DNA from: Rhabditoides inermis | Taxonomy: Eukaryota > Nematoda > Chromadorea > Rhabditida > Rhabditidae | Direction: 5' to 3' | NCBI GenBank assembly: GCA_963966185.1 | Contig: CAWZYM010000293.1 | Location: 886,001-950,000 of the forward strand | DNA length: 64,000 nt | Shown here: positions 1 through 10,612 of the stretch, piece after piece | How positions within the stretch are numbered: position 1 is the first letter of the stretch | Layout: each line of letters starts with the position of its first letter | Notes under the pieces: model-generated | Databases searched by the model: none | Told to the model about the DNA's origin: nothing | The model's input: the letters and a program-made list of their open reading frames with translations, nothing else | Made by a program: the position numbers and the translations under genes

Positions 1-39
1 GGATTAGATACATGCACGAAGAAAATTACATTACTGTGA

Positions 40-190
40 ACACGCTGGGTACGAAATGATTATTCCAGTTCTCACCTCTATATTTCTTCCAAAGACATTC
101 CAAATATATTATATGTAGAAAATATGTCTACTCCGAGTGAGAAACATGAGCGAAACACTGAATGTATCGAGCCGTTCAATTCTCCGCCCC

Positions 191-242
<52 letters not shown>

Positions 243-455
243 GCTATCTATATATACATACTCGTTTCAGCCAAAGTCTGTTCACAAGATTCACTGAGGG
301 TGCTATAGGATCACTAGTCGCAGTTACATATATATTAGTGAGTCAGAAAATAAGGAAGCGTTTAGGTTTCTTTATATTATACGCCTGCTTTCGATTCTCA
401 TCGAACAGCGTTATATGTTCACGTATTCGACAAATGTGATTATATTGTGTCTGCG
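40..455 (+). repeat. dispersed repeat family A, copy 1
   Basis: Diverged match to the segment at 1575-2030. Both run from AACACGCTGGGTA, through a block reading GAGCCGTTCAATTC before a (CT)n tract, to a shared stretch around TCGAACRNCGTT and TCACGTATTC. Copy 2 ends close to the start of another repeat at 2040. No coding potential or terminal repeats were seen; the open frame across it is only the (CT)n tract. Type of element unknown. Confidence 0.6.
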
Positions 456-1574
456 CAAACACACATCGATGGCAACGCTTGTTGCAATTGCAAGGATTCC
501 ATCCTATCAGCTGTCCATCCTATCAGGGCGCGCAGAAAATAAAATAAACCCTGATTTGAAATCTGAACAAATGAAAATACCATTGTTGATTGCGGTAATG
601 AATCGGTTTTGCGGCTTAATCCTTGACTACATATAATTTAAACTTTGTTATAGGGCATCCCCCCCGTTCATCGTACGGCAGTCATTTCGCCGAATGTTTA
701 CCAGACAGCATTTGAGGCAACCAGCCCGCGCGAGATCATTCGACCGCACAATTCGCGCGCTTGGCGGTCTCTTTTTAGGAAATGAAGCAGAGTTCTCCAT
801 TTTCTAAAGTTACTCCCTTCGTAATCAAGCAATCTTTAAAAAGTTTTGATTCGTGATGGGTTTCTAGTGTTCGATTTTGGATTTTCGCCTCCGTTTTCTA
901 ATTAGAGTCCAAAAACCTTGATTTTGACTCGATTTCCAATGGGAAAGCTCCGAAACCTAATTACTCTCTTCAAACTTATCGTACAGCGCCCAGTTTTGTG
1001 AAGCTGTTGCCCAGATAGAATGCTCAGAGATCTCTAGTGCTCGATTTTTCGATTTCCGTCATTTTCACCGTGTTTGAGCACAAAAACACACAATCGGGAC
1101 AATGTTCACCAGTTTCATCTACATTATTACTTTACACTCAATTCACAGCACAAGTCATCCTCTATAACTGTTTTATTGTATTTATAACACAATTGTGGCT
1201 TCTGCAGTCGATGAACTTGAGCAGGAACCGTGGCTTATCATGGTGACCCTGTAAAGGTATTCGTTCGGACTGTGAACCAGTGAAAAGATGCATACTCACA
1301 CACGACACACCACAATATTCGAACGTATACCTGCGTTTCCCTAGAAGCGTTGATTCTAAGGTTGATGCATCTATGTCGTTTGTGACGAATATATGTCGCC
1401 TTCGTATCATCCTGCGTGAGTTGACTCTCAAGAAGTCGAGAAACTTCCGTTCTTCGTTGTTGGATTTGCCTGCGCCGGCTATTGCGTAGAGAGATTTTTT
1501 TGTCGTCGGGGTTGTGTCGCTTTGTAGTCCATCAGAACACTTGATATTTGATCCAAAAACAATAATACATTAGT

Positions 1575-1757
1575 TTGAACACGCTGGGTAAGTACGATGC
1601 ACGATTGAGTTCCCACCTTCATATTTTTTTTCAAAAAAAACGTTCAAAAAATGGATATGCAGAAAATATGTCTGCTCTGACCGAGAAATATGCGCGAACG
1701 ACACTGAATGTATGGAGCCGTTCAATTCCCCCGCCCCTTATTTCTCTCTCTCTCTCG

Positions 1758-1800
<43 letters not shown>

Positions 1801-2030
1801 CATTTTCTCTCATTCTCTCTGCCACTCACATAATCGTTTCAGCCGTTTCAAGGCATATACGATATACTACTCGGAACGTAAAGGCCACCATTTTTAAATC
1901 GCTGACGTGAGGAGTGGTATAGAATAACTATTTTTATTAGTAAATTAGTAAGTCAGAAAACATGATTTTACGCTCGCTGTCGATTCTTCTCGAACGTCGT
2001 TGTTGTTCATGTATTCAGCGAATGTGGTTA
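1575..2030 (+). repeat. dispersed repeat family A, copy 2
   Basis: Second copy of the repeat at 40-455, same orientation, with an interrupted (CT)n tract at 1742-1800. The two copies lie about 1.5 kb apart. The 1.1 kb between them (456-1574) shows no gene that I can support. Confidence 0.6.
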
Positions 2031-2039
2031 TAAACATAT

Positions 2040-2560
2040 TACAACCAGCGCGGCAGCGCTGGTTGGTTTGTGTTAAGACCAGTCGCGCGCTAGAATCGGC
2101 AAAAGGCGACTGAACGAAAGGTCCCTTAGAATCTTTGCGAGAACAATGTGATGCTGATAGATGTTATCAGGATGTTAGAAAATGGTTAAGTTTCGATTTT
2201 GGTAACGCTAGTTGTTGTAGGAAGCGAGATACGCTTTATGACGTATTGTGTTCTTTTTAAAACCATTCGTACACGGGAGATTGCCTGCCCCTCACCTGAG
2301 TGCTACCTCATTGTTTTGTTTACTATTTCGATTGATAAAATGCATGAGCTTTTGTTGCATTACGTTGGGTAACACAAACTCTTCTCTTACGGAAGTCCTT
2401 TTAAAAGATAATTCACTATACGATCACATTATCGATATATTATCGATGACAACGCGGCTAGCGCCAGTTTTTTTCTTTTTCACACAAACCGTAAACATTC
2501 TATTTATGACGTATTGTGTTCTTTTATATAGTATACAAGGTAATTCATGTTATTCTTATT
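2040..2560 (-). mobile_element. hairpin-ended composite repeat, partial copy (family B, copy 1)
   Basis: Reverse-complement, internally deleted relative of the segments at 34905-35835 and 45100-46026. It begins with the same palindromic end (ACCAGCGCGGCAGCGCTGGT). It then carries the reversed block that ends GAAGCGAGATAC, followed by one copy of the foldback arm (GATTGATAAAATGCATGAGC to TCCTTTTAAAAGATAAT). A piece reading GATTGCCTGCCCCTCA is in the opposite relative orientation to the full copies, so this copy is rearranged. It has no ORF. The terminal hairpin resembles the 3' hairpins of rolling-circle (Helitron-like) elements, but no TC start or CTRR end was confirmed. Confidence 0.6.
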
Positions 2561-2630
2561 AAAAAAAAGAAATAAGACAAAGACATACTATGATAAACAG
2601 ACAATCGCAATAACACAACATGTATGCGTA

Positions 2631-4101
2631 TTAGGAGAACTTGCGAGCAAGTAGTTGATACATGGGTGCGAGTCGGTCTACTCCAGTGTCGGTGAAATGC
2701 ACATAACTATCAAAGTACATGACAGAAGTGTGTGGGTCGTAGGGGTAGAAGTGGCCTCTCTCGTCCAACATCATCCGCATTCCATCCAGAACCTGAGCAC
2801 AACGTGTCAATTACGAATGTAGGAATTTGGTATAAAATGTTCCATACCTCGCATTTCTCGCACACTGCCCTCAGCATGGCGATTCTAACGCGAGCTGGCT
2901 CCTGGTCGAATACCGTCAGCCCATCCTGCAATCATCGCATGTCAACTGTTCTTTACAACGTTGTCATCACCCCGATCTCTTTCAATGGTTTGTGTTTTGT
3001 CTTCAGGAAGTTAATGGCGACTTGCTGTGGATAGTCAACTAGTGATGGAAAGGCGTTCATTATGTACACTTTGTTTTTGGTGTACTTTTCAAAAGAGGTT
3101 AGCTGAAAGTTTGTATGTTCACTGCATTGTGAATCGATATTGCAGTACCTGTTCTAGCATGAATTGATAAATCGTGTCATTGTTCATTGATCCATTTAGC
3201 GGATGTTTTGAGTTTCCCAGTGATCTAAATGCTTATGTAACAATTTGATTTAACATCAACCTGTGCAGGACAAACAGAATATCTGGTTTAATTTTTTTGA
3301 CAGCATTTCGAAAGTCCTGGTATTCATTCGTGTCAGACAAAGGGTCATAAGCTGAAATACTCTTTTTCGAAATAGTTTTCATAGTCAAACTAACTACTCA
3401 TGTAGAACAGTTTGAAACTGAAAGAAACGTTTTCAAAATGGCGGTATATCATATCAGCTGAACAAAAAAGTATCGGCAAGTTTGTTTTTGAAATTCGTAC
3501 CTTGATTTCCGGCATAGCTGTTGCCAATGAGTAAAATGGAGTTGTTGCCTTGCGATTTCTTTATCGGATCGAGAAAGTGCTAAATATCAGTGTTATCAAA
3601 CACTTACCGGAAATTCACATAGTCCGAACGGTGGCTCCTTACGATCTTGCAAAGCTCTATTCTTGGCTTCGTTCATCAGTGAATCGGCAGCCAAAACACA
3701 TAGCTTTGGGACGTATTGTTTCTCCAGGTCCAAGTCGGCTTTCATGTTTATAGATATCGCCTTTTCTGGATTCATCAATCATTAGAACAAATTAAGTATA
3801 GCAAAAGTCTACCGATACTAATTTCTTGAATTGTCGAGTTTGTCAAGTTTGAAACAGAATCTGAAAACTATGATTTGAAATCTAAATAAATGAACATACT
3901 ATTGTTGAATGTGTTAATGAATAAGTTCAGCGGCTGAGCATATTTCTGATGCGCATTCACGAAAAGATACGCGAAACAATATATGTATAACATTGCAATG
4001 AGCGAAAGTATCCATTTTCGCACCAGATAAAACTTATATAATTTAAGTTTTCCTTGTCTATGTTGTGGTTCATGCAAGACAAAACCACAATAATGAATCA
4101 A
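2631..4101 (-). CDS. SGNH domain protein, acyltransferase-3 (OAC) family, N-terminally incomplete
   Basis: Minus-strand exons: 3900-4101 (5' limit uncertain, possible acceptor near 4058), 3813-3860, 3608-3765, 3501-3579, 3398-3457, 3261-3351, 3149-3224, 2971-3102, 2848-2925 and 2631-2792. All junctions are GT-AG and keep one frame to the stop at 2631-2633. The encoded part has one hydrophobic segment (RKWILSLIAMLYIYCFAYLF). An SGNH hydrolase domain follows: block I LLIGNSYAGNQ, the IKPDILFVLHR strand, and a C-terminal block FDSYVHFTDTG that matches the D..HLT..G box loosely, with one extra residue between D and H. In nematode OAC proteins this domain follows about ten membrane helices of an O-acyltransferase, which modifies small molecules or glycans in membranes. 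Here only the last helix is found. The upstream 340 bases hold no more exons, and the next gene follows. It is a truncated gene, a pseudogene, or a stand-alone hydrolase. Confidence 0.72.
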
Positions 4102-4484
4102 ATACCAATTCTATCCTTTATTGGTCCCTAACTGTTCTGACAAAACAAAACCCTCTGATTAGATGGTTGAGAGAACTCTCCAACTCTGAACTTTCACACC
4201 AAAATATAAACCCTAATCGATGCCGACACAACATCATGTGATGCGAATCACAATAACCAAGAAGAGGGCAGTGTGTTTGTCAATGTCCTACACAAAATAG
4301 TTCTGACCCTTTCTCACGCATGAGTATTCTACTCTGTATACAGATCCAAGACAGTCCACAACTTCTCTCCTTATCAATCAACTCTCGAACATTTGGTCAA
4401 TAGTTTATTCTCGATTCTCGCTCGACATCACAACGTGGAATTCGGTTAGTTCATTTCAGACGGGATATGTTCCACTCCCCCTCT
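4102..4484. other. intergenic, no gene seen
   Basis: AT-rich spacer between the SGNH gene and the 209-aa gene. The only signal recognised is the polyadenylation hexamer of the 209-aa gene (AATAAA on the minus strand, 4404-4409). No missing membrane-domain exons of the acyltransferase were found here. Confidence 0.5.
4404..4409 (-). terminator. polyadenylation signal AATAAA
   Basis: AATAAA on the minus strand, 76 bases past the stop codon (4485-4487) of the 209-aa gene. The spacing matches those of the carbonic anhydrase, DMSR, DEG/ENaC and ARD-like genes in this window. Confidence 0.6.
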
Positions 4485-5823
4485 TCATCCGTTCGCATTG
4501 GAGATGGAGGTGGGCGCTGTGGTATTGTTGGGCGTCACCTTGTCCGTCTCGTCTTCATTCACCTTCGACTCGGTGCCCTGGAAAAATCGATAAAGCAATA
4601 AAAAAAAATTAAATTATTAAATAGCTGTTAGTCTCTTTGAAACCATTAAAAAGACATGACATTTTGCACTACAAATTTTTGACGATCATTTTGTCTACAA
4701 ACTTCTCAAACTGTGTGAGTCAAAAGTGTTTCGAAGACTGTTAGAAGGCCCCACCTTCTTGCCGGTCTCGTCGTCTTCCGCCTCGTCGTCGTCCTTGTCG
4801 TCCTTGTCCTTCTTCTTCTCGCTCCTCTCCTTCTCCTTCTTCCTCTTCTGCTGTGACTCCTTGTCCGGCGACTTCTCCACGCTCTTTCCCCTCTTCTCCT
4901 TGTTCTGCGCAGTATCCGCCGACTTGGTATCAGTCGACTTGCCGGCTGGCTTCGACGGCGTCTCAGCTGGCGTACCGTCCGCCGAACCCGCCGCCGGCGT
5001 AGCCTATACGGTAGGGTACGGTAATCTACCGTACTCTAAACGCATCTATGGAAACTGCACAAATCTTAATGGGAAGAGCAGGCGGGAGAAGAGGATGACG
5101 AGAGTGAGATAGAGAGAGTGGGCGATCAGGAGATATTGAGAGTGAGAGTGAGTACTGTCAGCTAGACTACTGTACTCTACCGTACTCTTGATGGAATCTG
5201 GTCCAGAACAGGGTGACGAGAGAATGCGGGGAAGTGAGTACTGTAGACTACTGTACTACCGTACCTGAGCGACGGTTCCCGTGTTGCCGTAGCCGTACTG
5301 GTTGCCGTACATCTGCTGCTTTTTCGGCCTCTTCTTCCTCATCCTACAATTACAATTCGAAATCGTTAACATGTCGCTGATCATCTCTTTTGCAGGATTT
5401 TACGAAAAAAAAACAAAAAAGGAAAGAGAGAATGAAGAGGGTTTCCCGCTTAGTGATGTCTTCCTCGATCTCCTTCACCAGTTTTTACAAGAACCCGTGA
5501 GCGCCGAAAGCAAACCCCACTTCTCGATGTCCTCCCATTTCGGCGGCGGGAGTGGGAGGGTGATGAGGTCATCTGCCGAGGGAAGGGGAGGCGGAGGGGG
5601 GCGATGGGTGCGGGGGGTGACAGCCGAAGAGGCCGTGCCGCTCTTCTTGCGACAGTAGAGAAGAGGGACCGCGCCTAGACGAGTAGAGAGAGGGAGGGAG
5701 GGGGAGGAGGAGAGGGAGAGAGAGAGAGAGAGGGAGAGAGGGAGGGAAAAGGAGGGAGAGAGACGCACATATTCCGACAAGTAGCGGTAGTGCTTGTAGC
5801 AAGAGCGATGGTAGGCTGTCCAT
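4485..5823 (-). CDS. uncharacterised 209-aa protein with N-terminal membrane anchor and charged tail
   Basis: Five minus-strand exons (5769-5823, 5521-5674, 5265-5343, 4755-5003, 4485-4577) sum to 630 bases, 209 residues plus stop. The start ATG at 5821-5823 was chosen because it opens one hydrophobic segment (LPSLLLQALPLLVGICAVPL, residues 4-23) followed by CRKKSG, a typical anchor with a cytosolic basic flank. Next come a Thr/Pro stretch with five consecutive prolines, LPLPPPKWEDIEK, a basic RKKRPKKQQ run and a YGNQYGYGNTG motif. The tail from residue 95 on is rich in Lys, Glu, Asp and Ser, probably disordered, and ends in a Thr/Asn-rich stretch. A (GA)n tract separates exons 1 and 2. I do not recognise the family. 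It looks like a small single-pass protein with a low-complexity cytosolic tail; function is unknown. Confidence 0.62.
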
Positions 5824-5938
5824 GCCCGACCGTCCGCCCTGCCTCACCCGACTAGCAACGAGGAGTGGGACGGGGGAAATGACGCGATGGTCACCAGTCA
5901 TTTCATTAAGTGAGACAATTGTACGAGAGAAATAGTAA

Positions 5939-6051
5939 AGTAGTGGTCAGTCTTTTCAAAACAGTCCCTTCAAAACGCCTTTGAACCACGCGGTTTGGTC
6001 GTGTTTCGATGGCGTTTCGAAGTCAGTATCGAAGAGCCTGACCGCTACTGA
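5939..6051. mobile_element. small MITE, GGTCAGTC family
   Basis: About 113 bases bounded by imperfect inverted repeats: AGTGGTCAGTCTTTTC at the left and GAAGAGCCTGACCGCTACT at the right. A related inverted-repeat unit lies in an intron at 21976-22153, and a minimal hairpin version at 24903-24941. It has no ORF. The family is unknown; target-site duplications were not resolved. Confidence 0.5.
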
Positions 6052-6147
6052 GTGGTTGCACAATGTGCAGGCCGGACTCATCTTTATCAAGGGAGGAAAA
6101 CCAGAATTTGTTCATTCCACTCACTTGGTTATACTGCAGTATTTATA

Positions 6148-6153
6148 TTTATT
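6148..6153 (-). terminator. polyadenylation signal AATAAA
   Basis: AATAAA on the minus strand, 72 bases past the carbonic anhydrase stop at 6225-6227. Its presence suggests the 3' end of that gene is intact. Confidence 0.55.
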
Positions 6154-6302
6154 GTAACGTTATACAATCGAGACAGTTTGCGATACATATTTTTTCAGTT
6201 TCCGAATGCATTTTGACCGCGGTTTTATCGCCCTTTTGATTCCGACGTTTGTTTGCGTCCAGTATAAGTACGCGCTGCCATCGCGCGGACATCCTGAAAA
6301 AC

Positions 6303-6358
6303 CTCTCTCTCTCTCTCCTCTCTCCTCTCTCCTTCCTTCCTCTCTCCTCCCTCCCTCC

Positions 6359-6425
<67 letters not shown>
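6303..6425 (+). repeat. (CT)n microsatellite filling an intron
   Basis: Near-perfect CT tract, over 50 bases pure, that makes up almost the whole intron 6294-6427 of the carbonic anhydrase gene. The tract runs up to the splice donor on the minus strand. Confidence 0.9.
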
Positions 6426-6733
6426 ACCTCGATAGTCAACGTTTGCGGACTCCTCTTCGGTTCCTCTCTAGGATCGAAATATTTTGCCTCCCCGATCGTC
6501 GCTGTCATCTCGATTTTGTCGGAGGAGAGAACCACATTGCGGCGGTTCACCTGAACGAATAGACCACGCCCCTACTAGCCCCGCCCACCTCTTGAGTCTC
6601 TCGGTTGTTGTGTCCCATCGGACCGTGAGAACCTTGATGCTTACGCAGGGTGGCCAGTTGTTGAGGTGTCACCCTGATAGTGTTCAGTATTCTCTCCATC
6701 CCTCTCTCTCCCTCCCTCCCTTTCTCTTGCGCG

Positions 6734-6772
<39 letters not shown>

Positions 6773-7203
6773 CTCTTTCTCTCCATGTCCACTCACTTGA
6801 GTGGTGTTGTAAGCACAATCCACGCCACGTCCTCCGAACAAGGCGGGGTGGTGAGAGAGCCTGAAATGTAAATGTGTCAATGATTAAGTTTTCTATTCAC
6901 CTCTGTAGCGGAAGAAGGTGTTGGTGCTCATTGGAACGAGGGTTTCGGGACGGAAGCCGCTCACAGTCATCGAGTTGCCTAGAGAAGAGATTGAGAGAGA
7001 GATTGAGAGAGAGAGAGCGAGAGAGAGAGAGAGAGGAGAAAGAGAGAAAGCCCTTACCGCTCTTTGTCGTATTAGCAATGATGTGATCAAGTATGTGTAG
7101 TGGATAGGTGTTCTCTGTCCCCTTCACAGCAGTCTCCACAACAAACACTACTGCTAGCTGCAAAAAATAATAAAGTAACGAGCGCGGTATCACACTACGG
7201 TAT

Positions 7204-7666
7204 TAGTGTTGGGTCGATTAAGTAATGTTCGATTAATGATTAACGATTAATCGAAAAATTAATCGAAACCTTCGATTAACGATTAATCGATTAATCGTTA
7301 ATCGAGAAATTGTCGATTAATCGATTAACGATTAATCGTTAATCGAACTTTTGTCGACTAATCGATTAATGATTAATTTCCAATCATGTTTCCGTAGCTT
7401 GATGTGAACAGTTACCATAAACAGTTCATTTATGAGAAATTGTGGCTTATTTCAACTCATACAACGCTCTAGGAAACAAAAACTGTACCGAAATTGAGAA
7501 ATATACTTTCGATTTAATCGAGGTTATTTCGATTAATCGAATAACGATTAGTCGTTAATCGAACAATCGAAACATGTTCGATTAATCGATTAATCGAGCG
7601 ATTAATCGATTAATCGAGCTGATTAATCGAAAATTAATCGAAAGTCGATTAATCGACCCAACACTA
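7204..7666. mobile_element. hAT-like MITE with 8-bp target duplication
   Basis: A 463-base element starts TAGTGTTGGGTCGATTAA and ends with the inverted form (TTAATCGACCCAACACTA). It is flanked by a perfect 8-bp direct repeat TACGGTAT (7196-7203 and 7667-7674). The interior is built largely of variants of GATTAATCGATTAACG and their complements, so it can fold extensively on itself. It carries no ORF. An 8-bp duplication with TAGTGTTG-type ends fits the hAT superfamily. It sits in the carbonic anhydrase intron 7158-7752. Confidence 0.85.
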
Positions 7667-8382
7667 TACGGTATGCGTTGGTAGCGGTTACACATAGAAA
7701 TATGACGTGCCCTTTCGGTTTCTGATTTCGAAGACTGTGTGTGTTAACGTACCACCGCGATCCCGCCGGGCGTGCTCTCGACCTTCTCCTTGGACCAGGA
7801 CGAGCGGTAGTGGACCAGGTGAGCCTAGATCACCTTAGTATAGAAGAGAGAGAAAGATAGAGAGAGTGAGAGAGACAGACAGAGAGAGAGAAGGTCGTAC
7901 TTCGAGAGGGAACCGTATTCCGTCGAACTTGTGTTCGCTGCCAGTGGCGTCGGTCTCTCCCCAGTGGAAGTGGAACTGTTGCAGTGTGTACTCCTCCGAC
8001 AAACCGCCTCCCGACAGAGACGGAGGGGCAGGCCAAGAGGAAAAACCGTCGCCGATCTCTGAACACGCAGTCTCCTTGTATGTTCCGCTACCAGGTTCTA
8101 TGGGTTTTGTTGAAATTCGAATTTGGATTTTTGGAAGAGTTCCGGGGTCGAGTCGAAATGCAGTTATGTATGATTCGCAACATTTCAAGTTTGTTCACCT
8201 GTGTGCCCGTTGTTACCAACTGTGATCCGTCACGATTTGTCGTAGTTCTTGAATTTCAGAGGGTCAAGTGAAGCGATCTTGGCGTATCCTCAAACAGTAG
8301 AAATGAGAACCATAGACATAGATAAAGAGAGAGAGTGAGAGAGGTAGAGAAAGAGAAAGAGAGCGAGAGAGAGAGCGAGAGC

Positions 8383-8418
<36 letters not shown>

Positions 8419-8553
8419 GAGAGAGAGAATGAGGAGAGAGAGAGGGTGGGAAAGCAATACCTAGTTGCAGGTTGATTGGCGATTGTCGCACCTCCCTCCT
8501 TGCATTTTGCCCTTCCACTCGCTAGTCCTCGAATACGAGAAATCGCTCGACGA

Positions 8554-9350
8554 CTGAAAAATCACAAAAAAGGTGACTTTTTAGTTGAGATTCGTTTTGT
8601 TGGATTGTTTTTATATATCGTTTTTTTGTACGAGTTGTTAAAAAACCCGTAAAAATATTAAAATTGAGATCAAGTGTCAAGTGTTTTATCCGGAATCGTT
8701 ATAGCTGAATATGACACTCACAATCACAATGATAGGATAGGAAGCATACAGTGGGGCCAAGATCTTATGGGCTAACGCCGGGGGAAAGACAGTAGGGCAG
8801 ACGAGGTTAGTGGCGGAAGACGATTCTTGATCGATAATTCTCCGATACTTGATCGATAATCTTTCCATAGACCATTAGAGTACCATTGTTGATTGTGGAC
8901 AGCTCCGGAGACTCCTTTGCTTTGCACATAGTATCTCCCTCGCGCCTGAACTGCTTCCACATGAGCTACTTCCCGCCGGCTCAATGGTTGTCTTGGGAAG
9001 GATTCTTGTCGATGCACCCGATCATTCGGCAGCGGCGGGACAAAATCGAAGACCCGACCCGCACGCCGCGGGGAAAAGAAGAAGAATTGAGAAATGATAA
9101 AAATTGAGAAATGACATGAAACTCACATACGAACACCGCAGAAACAGTAAAGAACGTGCATTGTTGGAACGCAATCAAAGTATATTTTAATCTTTGTCTT
9201 TTATGTGTTACCATCTGCTCATTATACAGGAATCCCATAAACGGGGCAGATTAGCATGCGTCGCGGGATCGGAGAGTGGGAAACACGGCGAAAATGAATG
9301 TTGCGAAAAAGCGATATTCTCTTCATTCATGTTTTTATCCGTGTTGCAAT
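8554..9350. other. region upstream of carbonic anhydrase, no gene supported
   Basis: No exon with a convincing domain or signal peptide was found for the missing 5' end of the carbonic anhydrase. Short open frames on both strands at 8770-9107 have no recognisable family and no paired splice sites that continue the CA frame. A direct repeat of TTGATCGATAAT occurs near 8828-8862. Confidence 0.4.
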
Positions 9351-9354
9351 TTAA

Positions 9355-9706
9355 AGGAACAGTGGCGACTTATTTTCGACTCGGAGCATTATAAAAAATC
9401 ATATTAACCTAACACATTAGCAGTTTTGCGAAAGAACGACGATTCTGCGTTACTTTCGATTCTGCCACTGCCAAGAATGCAGCTCAAATTTGAATTTCCC
9501 GCAACGCTTCCACTGCAAAAACTGAGACATAAGCGGAGACATAAGCGCAAAATGAACAACGTCTGGCCACTTGCTTCATGGTTCAGTGCATGTGCGCTGT
9601 GTTATGGCCCTAATCTTCGCGGGTTCGATTCCTGTCACCGCCAAACGTTTTGTTCGTGTGAAAGAGTTGTGGCAGGTTGTGCAGAAACAAGTCGCCAGTG
9701 GTGCCT
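9355..9706. mobile_element. TTAA-flanked MITE, family AGGAACAGTGGC, copy 1
   Basis: A 352-base element with inverted ends AGGAACAGTGGCGACTT and AAGTCGCCAGTGGTGCCT, flanked on both sides by TTAA (9351-9354, 9707-9710). Interior sequence matches the copy at 28282-28662 in inverted order, including a stretch around GAACGACGATTCTGCGTTAC. It encloses a tRNA-like block with A-box-like TGGTTCAGTGCATG and B-box-like GGGTTCGATTCC at about 9575-9645. It has no ORF. TTAA duplications are typical of piggyBac-type transposition; the ends do not look like classic piggyBac CCC termini. Confidence 0.8.
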
Positions 9707-9744
9707 TTAACGAAGGAAGGCAACAAAACTAAATGTGAAAGATA

Positions 9745-10040
9745 ATTTTTTTGTTTAGCCGTTGAATCCTCCTAGTCGAGACAAGATGGGGTTCTTGGAT
9801 TACGACAACGTCAGCAGAAGGAGATGGGTTTGGGTGGCGTCGGACTTCTTGAATTAAATTCTTGAGTCCGTAAATGGTGCTGTGACGTCTTCTGGCTGCC
9901 ATGAGAGTGGTTCGTCACACCACAGTGGCTGGGTGAATTCAACAAGAATGGTTGCCTCCGAGGTCCGAGGGGTATCGATCCAGCGACATTGAGATTGAGA
10001 GACAAACGCTCTATCCACTAAGCTGCGCCCCCCCCACGAC
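9745..10040 (-). repeat. tRNA-derived SINE
   Basis: Read on the minus strand, it begins near 10040 with GCGCAGCTTAGTGGATAGAG (A-box-like). It continues with CGCTGGATCGATACCCC (B-box-like) about 35 bases on. The 3' part ends GATTCAACGGCTAAAC followed by a short A-run near 9750. This layout of tRNA head, unrelated body and A-rich tail is that of a SINE. Target duplications were not resolved. Confidence 0.65.
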
Positions 10041-10042
10041 AA

Positions 10043-10600
10043 TAATAATGTTAAATTGAGACGTGAAAGCCTGTGAGGCAGGTGAACCCTTTCCTATTAT
10101 CATAGATACCGGGCAAACTGTGGATTGTGATTAGACAGTAGAAATCAAAATGTATAGAAGTTTAATTCACTCATTGACTTCACAAAAGATCCAACTCACC
10201 GTTTTTTACAAGCGCACTCCGATTCGCAATTGGGTCCGAATCGGGTAGGCGGGAATTACTTCATAAGGTAGAAATTGAAAGCCCCTTAACCTACTGTTTA
10301 ACATATCAAAAAATCAGCTGCCCTCGTTTCGGTTTAGGCATACTTTACATAGAAAGTAACAGTCAAAAACTTGAAAGCCCAGACATTAGCTGGAGGCAGT
10401 CATCGACGTCGTGAATTGAACCCCCTCCCGACACTTTCTGTGAATGACAGGAAAAAAAAGTGCTCGGCTGAGTGAGTTGAATGCGACATTTTGCTGTAAA
10501 ACAAAAACACTTGAACAATGCATCTATATAGGGGGTCCAGTTTTATCAAAAAATGTCAATCGAAGAAATTGACCGCTATGTACTTGAGTAACAGTGTGAT
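10043..10600. other. intergenic, no gene seen
   Basis: No exons, hairpins or terminal repeats were recognised between the SINE and the inverted MEGF duplication. Confidence 0.4.
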
Positions 10601-10612
10601 GTGTGAACTCAC

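Larger units (their letters stand above)
6225..8553 (-). pseudogene. alpha carbonic anhydrase, disrupted by an in-frame TGA and a frame break
   Basis: Minus-strand exons: 8461-8553, 8199-8288, 7901-8058, 7753-7824, 7058-7157, 6901-6978, 6797-6860, 6589-6691, 6428-6550 and 6225-6293. From QSPINLQL onward all exon phases agree. Alpha-CA signatures are complete: NNGHT (proton-shuttle His), FHFHWG (two zinc His), EAHLVHY (gatekeeper Glu and third zinc His), SLTTPPC (Thr199 region) and NNRETQEVNRRNV near the C terminus. The enzyme family hydrates CO2 to bicarbonate. Two defects exist. A TGA at 8230-8232 lies between KFKNYDKS and RITVGNNGHT, in an exon too short to splice around it. In exon 8461-8553, the frame that follows the strong TTTTTCAG acceptor (SDFSYSRTSEWKGK) is not the frame of QSPINL. 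No confident signal-peptide exon was found upstream. It is a recent pseudogene, a strain allele, or carries sequencing errors, since every other site is perfect. Confidence 0.75.

Noticed and set aside
8770..9107. Open frames on both strands as first exons of the carbonic anhydrase
   Set aside because: No frame gave a signal peptide or a W.Y-type CA start joined by valid splice sites to the exon at 8461-8553.
9568..9650. Possible functional tRNA gene
   Set aside because: A- and B-box-like motifs are present but no plausible full cloverleaf or anticodon stem could be built by eye, and a related block sits in a second copy of the same mobile element.
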